64,000 bases of DNA from Novosphingobium sp. Gsoil 351 (GCF_009707465.1 NZ_CP046120.1:1083501-1147500); one strand, 5' to 3'. Shown: positions 17,212 to 26,449, counted from the stretch's first letter. Made by a program: numbers and translations. Notes: generated by a model from the letters alone, not told the origin.

Positions 17212-18000
17212 ATGCAGACTCCCGAAAACCGGTTCAAGGCCGGGTTGCCCGAAGGACCGGTCCAGCTGGGGTTCTGGCTTGCTCTGGCCAGTCCGAACAT
17301 TGCGGAAATTTGTGCGGGTTTGGGCTATGACTGGGTGCTTATCGACGCCGAGCATGGTGCCCAGACCTTGCCTGGAATTGCCGAGCAGTTGCGTGCGGTG
17401 GATGCCACTCCGCCATGTTCGGCAATTGTGCGAGTGCCCGGCCACGATCCGGTTATCCTTCACCAGATCCTCGATCTCGGCGCACAGACGATCATGGTGC
17501 CGATGGTAGAGACCGCTGACCAAGCCGCGGCAATTGTCAAAGCTTCGCGATATCCGCCGCACGGCGATCGCGGCATCGGCGGTGCCCGTGCTGCTCGCTG
17601 GGGTCGCTATCCCGCCTATGTGGCCGAAGCCAACGCACAGCTGTGCATCATCCTTCAGATCGAGACGGCGCTGGCGCTCGACAACCTCGAAGCGATCGCT
17701 GCGGTCGATGGGATCGACGCGCTGTTCGTCGGCCCGGCCGACCTGGCCGCATCGCTGGGTTTGCTGGGTGCCGACAATTTCCCGGCGCTGGCTAAGGTGA
17801 CCGAGGCGGCCCTCATCCGGTGCCGTGCGGCGAGCATTCCTTGCGGCATCCTCTCGCGAGATGAGCGTCTGGTGCAGCAATATCTGGATGGCGGCGCACG
17901 CTTCCTGGCGGTCGGGATCGATGCCTTCACGCTGGCCAAGGCCGCGGGGGACATGGCGAGAGACTGGAAAGGTCGCTTCACCCCACGGTCAGCGGACTAA
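17212..18000 (+). CDS. HpcH/HpaI-type class II aldolase (4-hydroxy-2-oxoheptanedioate aldolase-like)
   Basis: A 262-residue pyruvate-aldolase-family enzyme that cleaves the hydrated product to pyruvate and a semialdehyde. Family features are [65 protein letters not shown] and the metal-site [19 protein letters not shown] (quoted in short pieces; the Glu in QIETA and Asp in GPADLA are the metal ligands in HpcH). The ATG at 17212 lies 11 bases after the hydratase stop. Confidence 0.92.
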   Translation: MQTPENRFKAGLPEGPVQLGFWLALASPNIAEICAGLGYDWVLIDAEHGAQTLPGIAEQLRAVDATPPCSAIVRVPGHDPVILHQILDLGAQTIMVPMVETADQAAAIVKASRYPPHGDRGIGGARAARWGRYPAYVAEANAQLCIILQIETALALDNLEAIAAVDGIDALFVGPADLAASLGLLGADNFPALAKVTEAALIRCRAASIPCGILSRDERLVQQYLDGGARFLAVGIDAFTLAKAAGDMARDWKGRFTPRSAD

Positions 18001-18003
18001 TTC

Positions 18004-19167
18004 ATGGCAAAGTTTGAATGGAAACCAGCTCCGGCCGCCGTTGCGGTAGCCAAGCCTCTCCACGGAATTCGGGTACTCGAACTGGCCCGGATCCTGGCTG
18101 GCCCATGGTGCGGCCAATTGCTTGCCGATCTGGGCGCCGAAGTAATCAAGATCGAGCGACCCGGCAGCGGCGACGATACCCGCCACTGGGGCCCCCCGTT
18201 CATCATGTCTGAGCGAGGCGAGAATCTGGGGGCGGCCTACTACCATTCGGCAAACCGCGGCAAACGATCCGTTGCGGTCGACATTTCCACTCCCGACGGC
18301 AAGGAAATAGTGCGCCAGCTGTCCTGCGGTGCCGATATCATGATAGAGAATTACAAGGTCGGCGGGCTTGCCAAGTACGGGCTCGACCATGCCGCGCTTG
18401 CCCAGCTCAATCCGCGCCTGATCACCTGCTCGATCACCGGCTTTGGCCAGAACGGTCCCTATGCGCACCGCGCGGGCTATGACTACATCGCGCAGGCAAT
18501 GGGCGGCCTGATGTCGATGACGGGTGAGCCGCAACGCGAACCGCAGAAAGCCGGAATTGCCGCTGCCGATCTTTTCACCGGTGTCTACAGCGCGGTGGCG
18601 GTGCTCGCGGCGCTCTACCGGCGAGACGAAACCGGTACCGGAGCCCACATCGACATGGCCTTGCTCGATACCCAGGTGAGCGTCATGGCCAATCAGGCCA
18701 TGAACTGGATGACTTCGGGCATCGTTCCGCGCCGTGTCGGCAACGGCCATGCCAATCTGGTTCCCTATCAGGCATTTCCGACCCGCGACGGCGACCTTAT
18801 CATCGCGGTAGGAAACGACAGCCAGTTCGCAAACCTGTGCCGGGTGCTGGACACGAGACTTGATCGCGACCCGCGCTTCGCCACCAATCCCGGCCGGGTC
18901 CGCAACCGGGAAGAGCTGATCACTGCCCTCGAGCACTTGACCGCCACCTGGCTGCGGAACGAACTTGCCGACCGGCTCGAGGCGATCGGCGTCGCCGCTG
19001 GCCCGATCAACGAACTGGACCAGGTCTTTGCCAACCCGCAGGTCCTTGCTCGCGGTATGGCGATCGAGCGCGATGGCCGCCACGGCGTCGCCAGTCCGAT
19101 CGTTATCGATGGAGTCAGGATGGTCTCTGACTTACCCTCGCCCGGCACCCCCGAGACGATGGACTAG
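18004..19167 (+). CDS. CaiB/BaiF (class III) CoA-transferase
   Basis: A 387-residue family III CoA-transferase that moves CoA between carboxylic acids. Seen: GIRVLELARILAGPWCGQLLADLGAEVIKIERP (N-terminal CoA-binding fold, seen as ELARILAGPWCGQ and GAEVIKIERPGSGDDTR), TGFGQNGPYAHRAGYDYIAQ with D160 in GYD aligned to the catalytic Asp of the family, and GGLMSMTGEP. It starts three bases after the aldolase stop and is probably cotranscribed with hydratase and aldolase. It may activate an aromatic or alicyclic acid; the acid and CoA donor are unknown. Confidence 0.88.
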   Translation: MAKFEWKPAPAAVAVAKPLHGIRVLELARILAGPWCGQLLADLGAEVIKIERPGSGDDTRHWGPPFIMSERGENLGAAYYHSANRGKRSVAVDISTPDGKEIVRQLSCGADIMIENYKVGGLAKYGLDHAALAQLNPRLITCSITGFGQNGPYAHRAGYDYIAQAMGGLMSMTGEPQREPQKAGIAAADLFTGVYSAVAVLAALYRRDETGTGAHIDMALLDTQVSVMANQAMNWMTSGIVPRRVGNGHANLVPYQAFPTRDGDLIIAVGNDSQFANLCRVLDTRLDRDPRFATNPGRVRNREELITALEHLTATWLRNELADRLEAIGVAAGPINELDQVFANPQVLARGMAIERDGRHGVASPIVIDGVRMVSDLPSPGTPETMD

Positions 19168-19289
19168 ATTCAAGCCAAGTCGGGACGTCGCCGACCAGGA
19201 GCAATGTCTCAAAGGCGTTTCGGAGTCGCGGCGACCCCTCACGTTACGCCTGGAAAAGACTTGCCGCCCAAAGTAGGCTGGACATGCTG

Positions 19290-19307
19290 CAATGAATTGT
19301 ATAATAT
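19290..19307 (+). promoter_or_regulatory. Putative regulon operator, copy H
   Basis: CAATGAATTGTATAATAT aligns with the other copies and overlaps a perfect 7-1-7 palindrome, TTGTATA-A-TATACAA (19297-19311). It ends 67 bases before the ferredoxin reductase start. The palindrome suits a dimeric helix-turn-helix regulator. Confidence 0.5.
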
Positions 19308-19374
19308 ACAACAGATTTTGATGTCCGGCGTTGGTACAGTGGATGACCAGCGCGGTTAGAGCCGGAGAGATCAG

Positions 19375-20601
19375 GTGCGTTCGGTTGCAATTGTGGGCGG
19401 GAATCTAGCGGGTGGGCGTGCCGTCGAAACGCTGCGGCAGGCTGGGTTCGATGGCCGGATCACGCTGATCGGCCAGGAACCGTGGCGGCCTTACGAACGC
19501 CCGCCCCTGTCGAAGGAAGTCTTGTGGAATCCGGCCAATGCCCCGGACAATTTCTTCCTGCAGACCGAAGACTGGTATAATGAGAACCGCATCGACCTGC
19601 GGCTGGATACGCGCGCCGAGGCGATCGATCTCGCTGCAGGCGGGGTGCGTCTGAGCGGCGGCGAACTGGTCGTCGCCGACCAGGTTCTGCTGGCAACCGG
19701 CGGGCACGCGCGCAAGCTCAATCTGGCCGGAGCAGATTGCGCCAACGTCCACTACCTGCGGACCCGCGACGACGCCGAGCGGATGGCGGTAGACCTGCAG
19801 GCAGGGGCGCGGATCGTCATCGTCGGGATGGGTGTGATCGGGGCCGAAGTCGCCGCCAGCGCGATCAAACTGGGCTGCGACGTAACGGCGGTCGAGCCGC
19901 TCGCGGTGCCTATGGAACGCGCCCTCGGGCAGCGATTCGGCCATTGGCTTGGGGAAGAGCATCGCAAGCGCGGGGTGAAGACCCACTTCAACCGCGGCGT
20001 GACCGGCTTCAAGTTCGTCGACGGGCGGGTCTCTGCCGTCGAAATTGACGATGGCACCCTGATCGAGTGCGATGCCGTCATCGTCGGTGTGGGGATTGTG
20101 CCGGCGACTTCGCTCGCGCTCGATGCCGGGCTTGCGGTAAACAACGGGATCATCGTCGATCGCCAATGCCGGACCAGCAATCCAGCCGTGTTCGCCGCCG
20201 GCGACGTTGCCGAACAGGACGGATTCTTTGGCGGACGGTTCCGCCAGGAAACCTACCAGAACGCAGCCGACCAGGCCCAGGCTGCCGCACTGGCAATCCT
20301 CGGGCAGGAAGTCGATTACTGCAAGCCGATGTGGTACTGGAGCGACCAGTTCGACCTCAACATCCAATTCAGCGGACAGATCCCGGTGCAGGCTGAGGTC
20401 GTGCTTCGCGGCGACATGGGAAGCAACGCTTTCGTCGCGTTCTTCTTGTCTGGCGGGACGATAGAGGGCTTGCTGGCCGTTAACCGCGCGTCCGACATGG
20501 GAATCGGCAAACGCTTGGTGGAGCGCCGGGCCAAGGCCGGCGCGGCGCAGCTTGGTGATCCTGATGTGCCTTTGCGCGAATTACTCAAGCGGGCTAATTG
20601 A
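19375..20601 (+). CDS. FAD-dependent ferredoxin reductase of ring-hydroxylating oxygenases
   Basis: A 408-residue BphA4/NahAa-like (glutathione-reductase-type) NADH:ferredoxin reductase. It has the FAD fingerprint AIVGGNLAGGRAVE, ERPPLSKEVL, the NADH fingerprint VIVGMGVIGAEVAAS, and VFAAGDVAEQ near the C-terminal FAD site. A C-terminal dimer-type domain (YWSDQFDLNIQF) is typical of the class. It starts with GTG 19375. It is the only reductase in the window and likely feeds the ferredoxin at 1674 and hence the Rieske oxygenases. It forms its own transcription unit under operator copy H. Confidence 0.92.
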   Translation: MRSVAIVGGNLAGGRAVETLRQAGFDGRITLIGQEPWRPYERPPLSKEVLWNPANAPDNFFLQTEDWYNENRIDLRLDTRAEAIDLAAGGVRLSGGELVVADQVLLATGGHARKLNLAGADCANVHYLRTRDDAERMAVDLQAGARIVIVGMGVIGAEVAASAIKLGCDVTAVEPLAVPMERALGQRFGHWLGEEHRKRGVKTHFNRGVTGFKFVDGRVSAVEIDDGTLIECDAVIVGVGIVPATSLALDAGLAVNNGIIVDRQCRTSNPAVFAAGDVAEQDGFFGGRFRQETYQNAADQAQAAALAILGQEVDYCKPMWYWSDQFDLNIQFSGQIPVQAEVVLRGDMGSNAFVAFFLSGGTIEGLLAVNRASDMGIGKRLVERRAKAGAAQLGDPDVPLRELLKRAN

Positions 20602-20621
20602 GCCGGCCGGCTCGGCCGGTC

Positions 20622-21407
20622 CTAACCGATTCCCCCGCCCGCGACGAACAGGGTCTGCCCGGTGACGTAGGATGCTTCGTCGGAGGCGAAGAAGCAAATA
20701 GCCGCGGCCAGCTCCTCGGGCTCGCCGAAGCGGGCCATCGGAGTATCGCGCAGGGTCTGGTCCATAACCCGTGCAAACCCGGACCTGTCCGCCTCGGTCG
20801 CAGGGGAAGGATTGCGTGGCGTGACCCGCGTTACGTTGACGCCCCCTGGCGCGACGCAGTTGACACGGACACCGCTCGATTCCAGTTCCAGCGACAGGGC
20901 GGCTGTCAGCGCGGCGACCGCGCCTTTCGCGGCGGCATACGGTGCTCGGTTGACGCCGCGCGTCGCAACCGAGCCGATATTGACGACCGATCCGGAACCG
21001 GCTGCGAGCATGTGCGGCAAGACCGCGTGGCAGCACCACAGGGTCGGCCACAGAGAACGGTTGATTTCGGCCACGATTTCCTCCGGGGCATAGTGCCAAT
21101 AGGGCTTGGCCCAGATCGTTCCCCCGACATTGTGCACCGCGACATCGATTTGGCCAAAGCGGTCAGCGACGGTCCGGTACAACCCGGCCGCGCCTTCGCA
21201 CTGTTCGAGATCGGCGATGGCGGCGTGGGCATCGCCGCCAGCGCTTCGGATTCGGTCAACCGCAGCGGCAGTAGCCTCCGCCGCTCGGTCGGCCACCACC
21301 ACGGTTGCGCCTTCCTGCGCCATGCGCTGGGCGGTGGCAAAACCGATCCCCTGCGCCCCGCCCGTGACGACCGCCACCTTGTGGTCAAAGCGTTTGAACA
21401 AGCTCAT
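20622..21407 (-). CDS. BenD/XylL-like cis-diol carboxylate dehydrogenase (SDR)
   Basis: A 261-residue short-chain dehydrogenase. NAD fingerprint TGGAQGIG, HNVGGTIWAKPYWHY, SLWPTLWCCHAVLPHM, catalytic GSVATRGVNRAPYAAAK (Ser, Tyr, Lys) and FFASDEASYVTGQTLFVAGG closely follow the BenD/XylL pattern. It should oxidise a 1,6-dihydroxy-cyclohexadiene-1-carboxylate and release CO2 to give a catechol. ATG 21407 is taken as start because MSLFKRFDHKVAVVTGG matches family N-termini; the ribosome site is poor. It is alone on the minus strand, divergent from the NahE-like gene, and probably works with the BenA-like oxygenase cut by the left edge. Confidence 0.9.
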   Translation of the reverse strand: MSLFKRFDHKVAVVTGGAQGIGFATAQRMAQEGATVVVADRAAEATAAAVDRIRSAGGDAHAAIADLEQCEGAAGLYRTVADRFGQIDVAVHNVGGTIWAKPYWHYAPEEIVAEINRSLWPTLWCCHAVLPHMLAAGSGSVVNIGSVATRGVNRAPYAAAKGAVAALTAALSLELESSGVRVNCVAPGGVNVTRVTPRNPSPATEADRSGFARVMDQTLRDTPMARFGEPEELAAAICFFASDEASYVTGQTLFVAGGGIG

Positions 21408-21590
21408 CCTTAGGCTTTCCCGCTCCACCGTCGCCTGACAGGCGGGGATTTGCACCGCCGCCACCGTTCATAATTTGCTGCCAGTCTATATTGCCCCTTG
21501 CAGTTACACAAGGATAAGCGTTACACCATGGAGAACGCCAGGGCGCCGATGCGGCGAAAACTGGGCGTGATATTTGGGAGAACAGAGCAG

Positions 21591-22577
21591 ATGGCGCGCA
21601 CACTCTTGAGCCCCGGTGACGTCAAGGGTGGTTGGGCCATTATTCCGACCCCGGCGAAGGACGACGCTTCGGATTGGCGCGCGACCAAAACCGTCGATAT
21701 CGACGAAACCGCGCGGGTGGTGAATGGCCTGATCGACGCGGGAATCGACGGTATCCTCAGCATGGGCACGCTGGGTGAAGCGGCGACGATGACCCATGAC
21801 GAGAAATTAGATTTCATGAAGGCGTTGGTAGATGCCGCCGCCGGACGGGTACCGATCTTTGTCGGCACAACCTGTATAAACACCCGCGACACGGTGGCGC
21901 TGACCCGGCAGGCACTCAATATCGGCGCGGACGGCACGATGCTCGGTTTGCCGATGTGGTGCGCGCCCAGCAGGGATGTCGCGGTCCAGTTCTACAAGGA
22001 CGTGGCCGAGGCGGTGCCCGAGATGAACATCGCGATCTATGCCAATCCCGAGGCTTTCAAGTTTGACTTTCCGCAACCGTTCTGGGCCCAGGTTGCCGAA
22101 ATTCCCCAGGTCGTCACCGCCAAATACATCGGCGTCGGCAATCTGCTGGGCGACCTTGCGGCGATCCGCGGCCGGATCAAACTGCTGCCGATCGATTTCG
22201 ATTACTACGCTGCCGCGCGCATGGACGATTCGATCGACGCTTTCTGGTCGAGCGGGGCGGTCTGCCATCCTCTCGTGACCACCACGCTGCGGGATGTGGT
22301 CGCCGCAGCGCGGACCAGCGGCGACTGGGGGGCGGCGCGAGCCTTTCAGGCGCGGCTGGGTCCGACCGCGGCAACCCTTTTCCCGAACGGCAGTTTCAAG
22401 GAATTCTCGACCTTCAACATCCCGCTCGAAAAAGCGCGGATGAACGCCGGTGGCTGGATGAAGGCCGGACCGGTGCGTCCACCCTATCATCTTTGCCCCG
22501 AGCCCTATCTCGAAGGCGCACGCAAGTCGGGCCAAATGTGGGCCGACCTGGGCCGGGCACTCGAAGCACAAGACTGA
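21591..22577 (+). CDS. trans-o-Hydroxybenzylidenepyruvate hydratase-aldolase (NahE-like)
   Basis: A 328-residue member of the DHDPS/N-acetylneuraminate lyase fold. GGWAIIPTPAKDDASDWRA, DETARVVNGLIDAGIDGILSMGT, LGEAATMTHDE and the Schiff-base lysine region VTAKYIGVGN identify the NahE/PhdG/DoxI subgroup, which splits hydroxybenzylidenepyruvates to an aromatic aldehyde and pyruvate. The ATG at 21591 (GGGAG upstream) is chosen because homologues start close to this point; an in-frame upstream codon at 21498 would add 31 unrelated residues. It pairs functionally with the chromene-carboxylate isomerase at 3769. Confidence 0.92.
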   Translation: MARTLLSPGDVKGGWAIIPTPAKDDASDWRATKTVDIDETARVVNGLIDAGIDGILSMGTLGEAATMTHDEKLDFMKALVDAAAGRVPIFVGTTCINTRDTVALTRQALNIGADGTMLGLPMWCAPSRDVAVQFYKDVAEAVPEMNIAIYANPEAFKFDFPQPFWAQVAEIPQVVTAKYIGVGNLLGDLAAIRGRIKLLPIDFDYYAAARMDDSIDAFWSSGAVCHPLVTTTLRDVVAAARTSGDWGAARAFQARLGPTAATLFPNGSFKEFSTFNIPLEKARMNAGGWMKAGPVRPPYHLCPEPYLEGARKSGQMWADLGRALEAQD

Positions 22578-22616
22578 CGACTGCTGCAAAGCAGATCCGC
22601 CATCAGGAGAGAAGAA

Positions 22617-23792
22617 ATGGACCAGGTAGGCCTGTCGTGGCCCAAGAATTACAACGAGATTCCAAAAGAGGCCTTTGTTCGCAAGGACATTTACGGCGAA
22701 GAGATCAAGCGCATCTTCCATGGGCCGGAATGGCATCCGGTAGCGCATGAGAGCGAGCTGCCGAACCCCGGGGATTTCAAAACCTACCGCTTGGCGGGAG
22801 TTCCGCTGCTGATCGCCCGCGACACGGCAGGCGAAGTGCGCGTATTCTACAACGCCTGCTCGCATCGGGGCAATCAGCTCGAAACCGCGGTCATGGGCAA
22901 CAAGACCGAGTTCGAATGCCCTTATCACCGCTGGCTGTTTGACGCGAAAGGCGATCTTGTCGGCTGCCCCAACCAGAGGGATTTTCTTCCTGGGTTCGAC
23001 AAGTCCGACTATCCGCTGAGCCAGCCTCGGTTCGACAGCTTTTATGGGCTCGTCTTCGTGACGCTATCGGCTGAGACTGAACCGCTCCTGGAATACCTCG
23101 GCGGTTCCCAGAACACTTTGCGCGAGCTGCTCGGCGGCGACGGGCGGCTCAAGCTGCTCGGATACCAGAAGGTTCGCTACGATTCGAACTGGAAGTCCTA
23201 TACCGACAACGACGGCTATCACGCCCCGCTGCTCCACCAGGCCTTCAACATGCTCAACTGGCAAGGCGGCAAGGGCCGTCAGTTCACCGCCACCGAGCAC
23301 GGTCATATCTGTTTCGAATCCGCGCTTTCGGTCGCGAGCGGGCCGGCAGTTCTCAAGGACATGTCGCTGATCGAGTTCAAGGGTCAGGATCCAGCAGTTG
23401 GCTCACGGATCGTCAGCCTCTTCCCGACGTTTGTTTCAACCAAACACCTCGACGTGATCAACCTGCGCTTCGCGACGCCGATCGACGCCGAAACGGTCGA
23501 GGTTCACTACGCCTATTTTGCCCATCAGGACGATGACGAGGAAATGGTGCGCCACCGGTTGCGGCAAAGCTCCAACTTGCTCGGTCCGTGCGGCCTGATC
23601 AGCATGGAAGACGCCTCAATCTTCCATCGCATCCATATTGGCAACCACACGCCGGGTTCGGCGATCTTTCAAAAAGGGGTGCGCGATCCGTCCAAGCTGG
23701 AATCGGAATTCCTCCAGAACGATGAGAGCGGCAACCTGCCGCGCTGGGAGCACTATCGTTCGGTTATGGGCTTCGAGAGGGCGCTCGCATGA
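22617..23792 (+). CDS. Rieske non-heme iron oxygenase large subunit (second complete system)
   Basis: A 391-residue oxygenase subunit with Rieske ligands C81-x-H83 (CSHRGN) and C101-x2-H104 (CPYHRW), and mononuclear iron ligands H202 and H207 in DNDGYHAPLLHQ; the later SMEDAS supplies the carboxylate. It is shorter than the 430-450 residues usual for BenA/NahAc, mainly because the N-terminus is compact. It is translationally coupled (ATGA) to its small subunit at 23789. Its substrate is unknown; salicylate-, anthranilate- or phthalate-like acids fit the neighbours. Confidence 0.9.
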   Translation: MDQVGLSWPKNYNEIPKEAFVRKDIYGEEIKRIFHGPEWHPVAHESELPNPGDFKTYRLAGVPLLIARDTAGEVRVFYNACSHRGNQLETAVMGNKTEFECPYHRWLFDAKGDLVGCPNQRDFLPGFDKSDYPLSQPRFDSFYGLVFVTLSAETEPLLEYLGGSQNTLRELLGGDGRLKLLGYQKVRYDSNWKSYTDNDGYHAPLLHQAFNMLNWQGGKGRQFTATEHGHICFESALSVASGPAVLKDMSLIEFKGQDPAVGSRIVSLFPTFVSTKHLDVINLRFATPIDAETVEVHYAYFAHQDDDEEMVRHRLRQSSNLLGPCGLISMEDASIFHRIHIGNHTPGSAIFQKGVRDPSKLESEFLQNDESGNLPRWEHYRSVMGFERALA

Positions 23793-24286
23793 CGCAAAGC
23801 GATACTTCGCTCGAGGCGGCGCTTCACGCGTTGCTGCTGGCCGACGCCGGCGCGCTCGACGGCAAGGATCTGGCAAGCTGGCTCGGCAACTATGCCGAGG
23901 AGGAGGACGCCTCCTACATCTGCCGTTCGGCCGAGAATACCGAGAACGGCCTGGCGCTGGGCTTCATGTACGACGATTGCCGGGCGCGGCTCGAAGATCG
24001 TGTCACCTTTATAAACGACATCTGGGCGGGCACCTTCCAAGACTACCGCACGCGTCATTTTGTCCAGTGGGTGCGATACGAGCGCGTGAACGGGAATACG
24101 CTGACGATGCGATCAAACTTCTCGGTGTTCATGACGCCCGAGGACTCCGGTGTCACGCAGATCCTCGCTGCCGGGCAATACATCGACACCGTGCGGGTCG
24201 GCACAAACGGCGGTTTGAAGCTGCTGTCGCGTTGCGCCGAACTCGATACGTCTGTGCTCCCCCGGTACCTGGTCTATCCGATCTGA
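23789..24286 (+). CDS. Ring-hydroxylating oxygenase small (beta) subunit, second system
   Basis: A 165-residue SnoaL/NTF2-fold protein partnering the large subunit at 22617, with which it overlaps by four bases. It has the family layout: an acidic N-terminal helix (DGKDLASWLGNYAEEEDASY), a central LEDRVTFINDIWAGTFQDYRTRHFVQWVR region (seen as EDRVTFINDIW and RTRHFVQW) and a final strand LSRCAELDTSVLPRYLVYPI. Sequence is far from the small subunit at 2001, so the two systems are not recent duplicates. Confidence 0.85.
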   Translation: MTQSDTSLEAALHALLLADAGALDGKDLASWLGNYAEEEDASYICRSAENTENGLALGFMYDDCRARLEDRVTFINDIWAGTFQDYRTRHFVQWVRYERVNGNTLTMRSNFSVFMTPEDSGVTQILAAGQYIDTVRVGTNGGLKLLSRCAELDTSVLPRYLVYPI

Positions 24287-24341
24287 GGACGCCGCGTCCC
24301 TTTCGTCGCTTGAATTCACCCACGCGAGGGTTACGTCAACC

Positions 24342-25352
24342 ATGATCATCGATGCCCATGCACACCTGGTCGCACCGGCCGCACTATACGCGCATCGAAG
24401 CAACCTGATCGTTTCCAGCGGGCAGTACGGCAACAGCTATCGGGCGCAGGTGGCCGATCGCCTGCTGGAAGAAAGCGCCGACCAGAACGTCAAGATCATG
24501 GACGGGGTGGGAACAGACGTACAATTGCTGTCACCGCGGCCATTTCTGACCCTCAACGGCACCGCCCGCTGGAACGACATCGTCGATTGGGCTACTGACA
24601 ACAATGACATGATAGCACGAACCCAGCGGCTCCATCCCACCCGTTTCCGCGGAGTGGGGGCTTTGCCGCAGCAGGTCGGCCGGTCGATCGTTTCGTTGTT
24701 CGGCGAAATTGATCGGCTGGTGAACGAGTTGGGCTTCGTCGGCATCCTGCTTAATCCCGACCCTAGCGAGGGCATGAACGGATCGCCGCCGCTGGGTGAT
24801 CCCTACTGGTATCCACTGTACGAAAAACTTTGTGAACTCGATTTGCCCGCCCATATCCACTCGGGACAATGCTGCAACGGGCGCGAAACCTACGACGAGC
24901 ACTTCATCGCAGAGGAAGGGCTTGCCATCACCTCGATCTATCGGGCCGATGTTTTCGAGCGGTTCCCCGAACTCAAGCTGATGATTAGCCACGGTGGCGG
25001 TCCGATCCCCTATCAGGTCGGGCGCTGGCGTTCGCATCGCGAAATGGCGCGGGCGCAGGGGCGGATCGCTTCAGACGCACCGTCGTTTGACGAAATCCTG
25101 CGCAAGTTCTGGTTCGATACCGTTTTACACAATCCAGATTCACTCGAACTGCTGTTCAAGACGGTTGGGTACGACAGGTGCTGCTTCGGGACCGAAAGGC
25201 CCGGCTCGGGCGACGGGATCGATCCCGTCTCCGGTCGTCATTACGACGATCTCAAGCCTGTGATCGAAGCGCTTCCGTCGCTGGACGAGGCGGCGCGGAC
25301 GGGCATTTTTGAGCACAATGCCCGGCGGCTCTTCACGCGCCTCGACTGTTGA
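24342..25352 (+). CDS. Amidohydrolase-2 family protein, LigJ-like 4-oxalomesaconate hydratase candidate
   Basis: A 336-residue TIM-barrel amidohydrolase (COG2159). Metal ligands are visible: H6 and H8 (IIDAHAH), H171/H173 (AHIHSG), H217 (ISHGGGP), and an acidic residue E285 in CFGTERPG. Most decarboxylases of this family have Asp at the last position; a Glu there is what I recall for LigJ-type 4-oxalomesaconate hydratases. Two RraA/LigK-like genes downstream would supply the aldolase for the next step, which favours the hydratase reading over a decarboxylase. It is likely in an operon with the genes at 25371-27109. Confidence 0.8.
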   Translation: MIIDAHAHLVAPAALYAHRSNLIVSSGQYGNSYRAQVADRLLEESADQNVKIMDGVGTDVQLLSPRPFLTLNGTARWNDIVDWATDNNDMIARTQRLHPTRFRGVGALPQQVGRSIVSLFGEIDRLVNELGFVGILLNPDPSEGMNGSPPLGDPYWYPLYEKLCELDLPAHIHSGQCCNGRETYDEHFIAEEGLAITSIYRADVFERFPELKLMISHGGGPIPYQVGRWRSHREMARAQGRIASDAPSFDEILRKFWFDTVLHNPDSLELLFKTVGYDRCCFGTERPGSGDGIDPVSGRHYDDLKPVIEALPSLDEAARTGIFEHNARRLFTRLDC

Positions 25353-25370
25353 AGCCAAGGAGCAACGATC

Positions 25371-25766
25371 GTGGCGCGTCGCAGTATCGAAGTCGAAGGA
25401 CTCCACCATTCCGGCAATCCGATTCCGGCCGCCAGCCGGGTGGGAAGCCTAGTCACAACCGGGGGTGTCTATGGAATGGATCCCGTGACCGGTGTCGTCG
25501 CGCCGGACGCGAGAGAGCAGGTGCGCCTGATCTTTCTGCAACTTGGTCGGGTACTGGCCGAGGCGGGTGCCGGTTTTGACGACGTGGCTAAGCTGACGTT
25601 CTATGTAAGAACCAGTGAATTACGCCCGTTCATCAACGAATTCTGGCTTCAGTATTTTCCCGATGCAGCATCGCGACCAGCCCGGCACACCTTGGTCTAT
25701 GACCATCTCCCCGGAGCGATACTGGTGCAGTGCGAGGCCATAGCGATGGTTTCCGATGAAGCCTGA
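25371..25766 (+). CDS. RidA family (YjgF/YER057c/UK114) protein
   Basis: A 131-residue small trimeric-type protein. The family motif region RPARHTLVYDHLPGAILVQCEAIA, with the arginine of the RxxxTLV segment and the terminal IxVQCEAIA strand, is clear (short pieces: PARHTLVYDHLP, VQCEAIAM). RidA proteins hydrolyse reactive enamines or imines; relatives in meta-cleavage operons act as deaminases or tautomerase-like helpers. The GTG at 25371 has AAGGAG upstream. It overlaps the following RraA-like gene by 11 bases. Confidence 0.85.
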   Translation: MARRSIEVEGLHHSGNPIPAASRVGSLVTTGGVYGMDPVTGVVAPDAREQVRLIFLQLGRVLAEAGAGFDDVAKLTFYVRTSELRPFINEFWLQYFPDAASRPARHTLVYDHLPGAILVQCEAIAMVSDEA

Positions 25767-26436
25767 ACCCGCCCGTCAATCTTGCGACAAGGCAGACGCG
25801 CGGCGCCTTGCCGAGTTCGACACTTGTACCCTTTCAGACGCACTCGACAAGATGGGGCTGACCGGCGCGGTCTCGGGGCTTGCCCCTCTTACCACCACCG
25901 GTCTTCGCATCGCCGGGAGGGTAGTGACGGTGAAACTGGGGCCGGTGATCACTGGCCTGCCAAAAAGGCACCTTGGTGCAGCCGCGATAGTCCAAGCTCA
26001 GCCAGGCGAGATTGTCGTCATCGAACATCGCGGGCGAACTGACGTGTCTGGCTGGGGTGGACTGTTGAGCCGGGGGGCGATCCGCAAGGGGATCGCAGGT
26101 GTGATCATCGACGGCGCATGCCGCGATATTGACGAGAGCCGGGAGCTTGGACTGCCGATCTTCGCTCGTGCCGCCGTCCCGCTAACGGCTCGCGGGAGGA
26201 TTGCCGAGCACGATTGCGGTTGTCCGGTCGTGGTGGGCAATGTCGTCGTCAATCCGGGTGACTGGGTTGTGGCAGACGGCAGCGGCGTGGTCTTCGTCGG
26301 GCAAACCCGCATCGTCGAAGTCCTGGCAGAGGCAAAGCGTATTCATGTCCGCGAAGCCGCGATGATCGCCGCGATTGAGGCTGACACACCGATCGATCAG
26401 GTTCTTGGCGCGAGCTACGAAGGCATGCTGACATAG
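25756..26436 (+). CDS. RraA-like / LigK-type aldolase family protein 1
   Basis: A 226-residue protein of the RraA fold, which includes 4-hydroxy-4-methyl-2-oxoglutarate / 4-carboxy-4-hydroxy-2-oxoadipate aldolases (LigK, ProA, GalC). Key segments: STCLSDALDKMG-like start (CTLSDALDKMG), GWGGLLSRGAIRKGIAGVIIDGACRDID (seen as GWGGLLSRGA and IIDGACRD), with the metal-site Arg-Asp in GACRD, and NPGDWVVADGSGVVFV. Next to a LigJ-like hydratase it could cleave carboxy-hydroxy-oxoadipate to pyruvate and oxaloacetate. A catalytic role is inferred; RraA members without aldolase activity also exist. Confidence 0.78.
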   Translation: MKPEPARQSCDKADARRLAEFDTCTLSDALDKMGLTGAVSGLAPLTTTGLRIAGRVVTVKLGPVITGLPKRHLGAAAIVQAQPGEIVVIEHRGRTDVSGWGGLLSRGAIRKGIAGVIIDGACRDIDESRELGLPIFARAAVPLTARGRIAEHDCGCPVVVGNVVVNPGDWVVADGSGVVFVGQTRIVEVLAEAKRIHVREAAMIAAIEADTPIDQVLGASYEGMLT

Positions 26437-26449
26437 GCGGAGAGGATAG

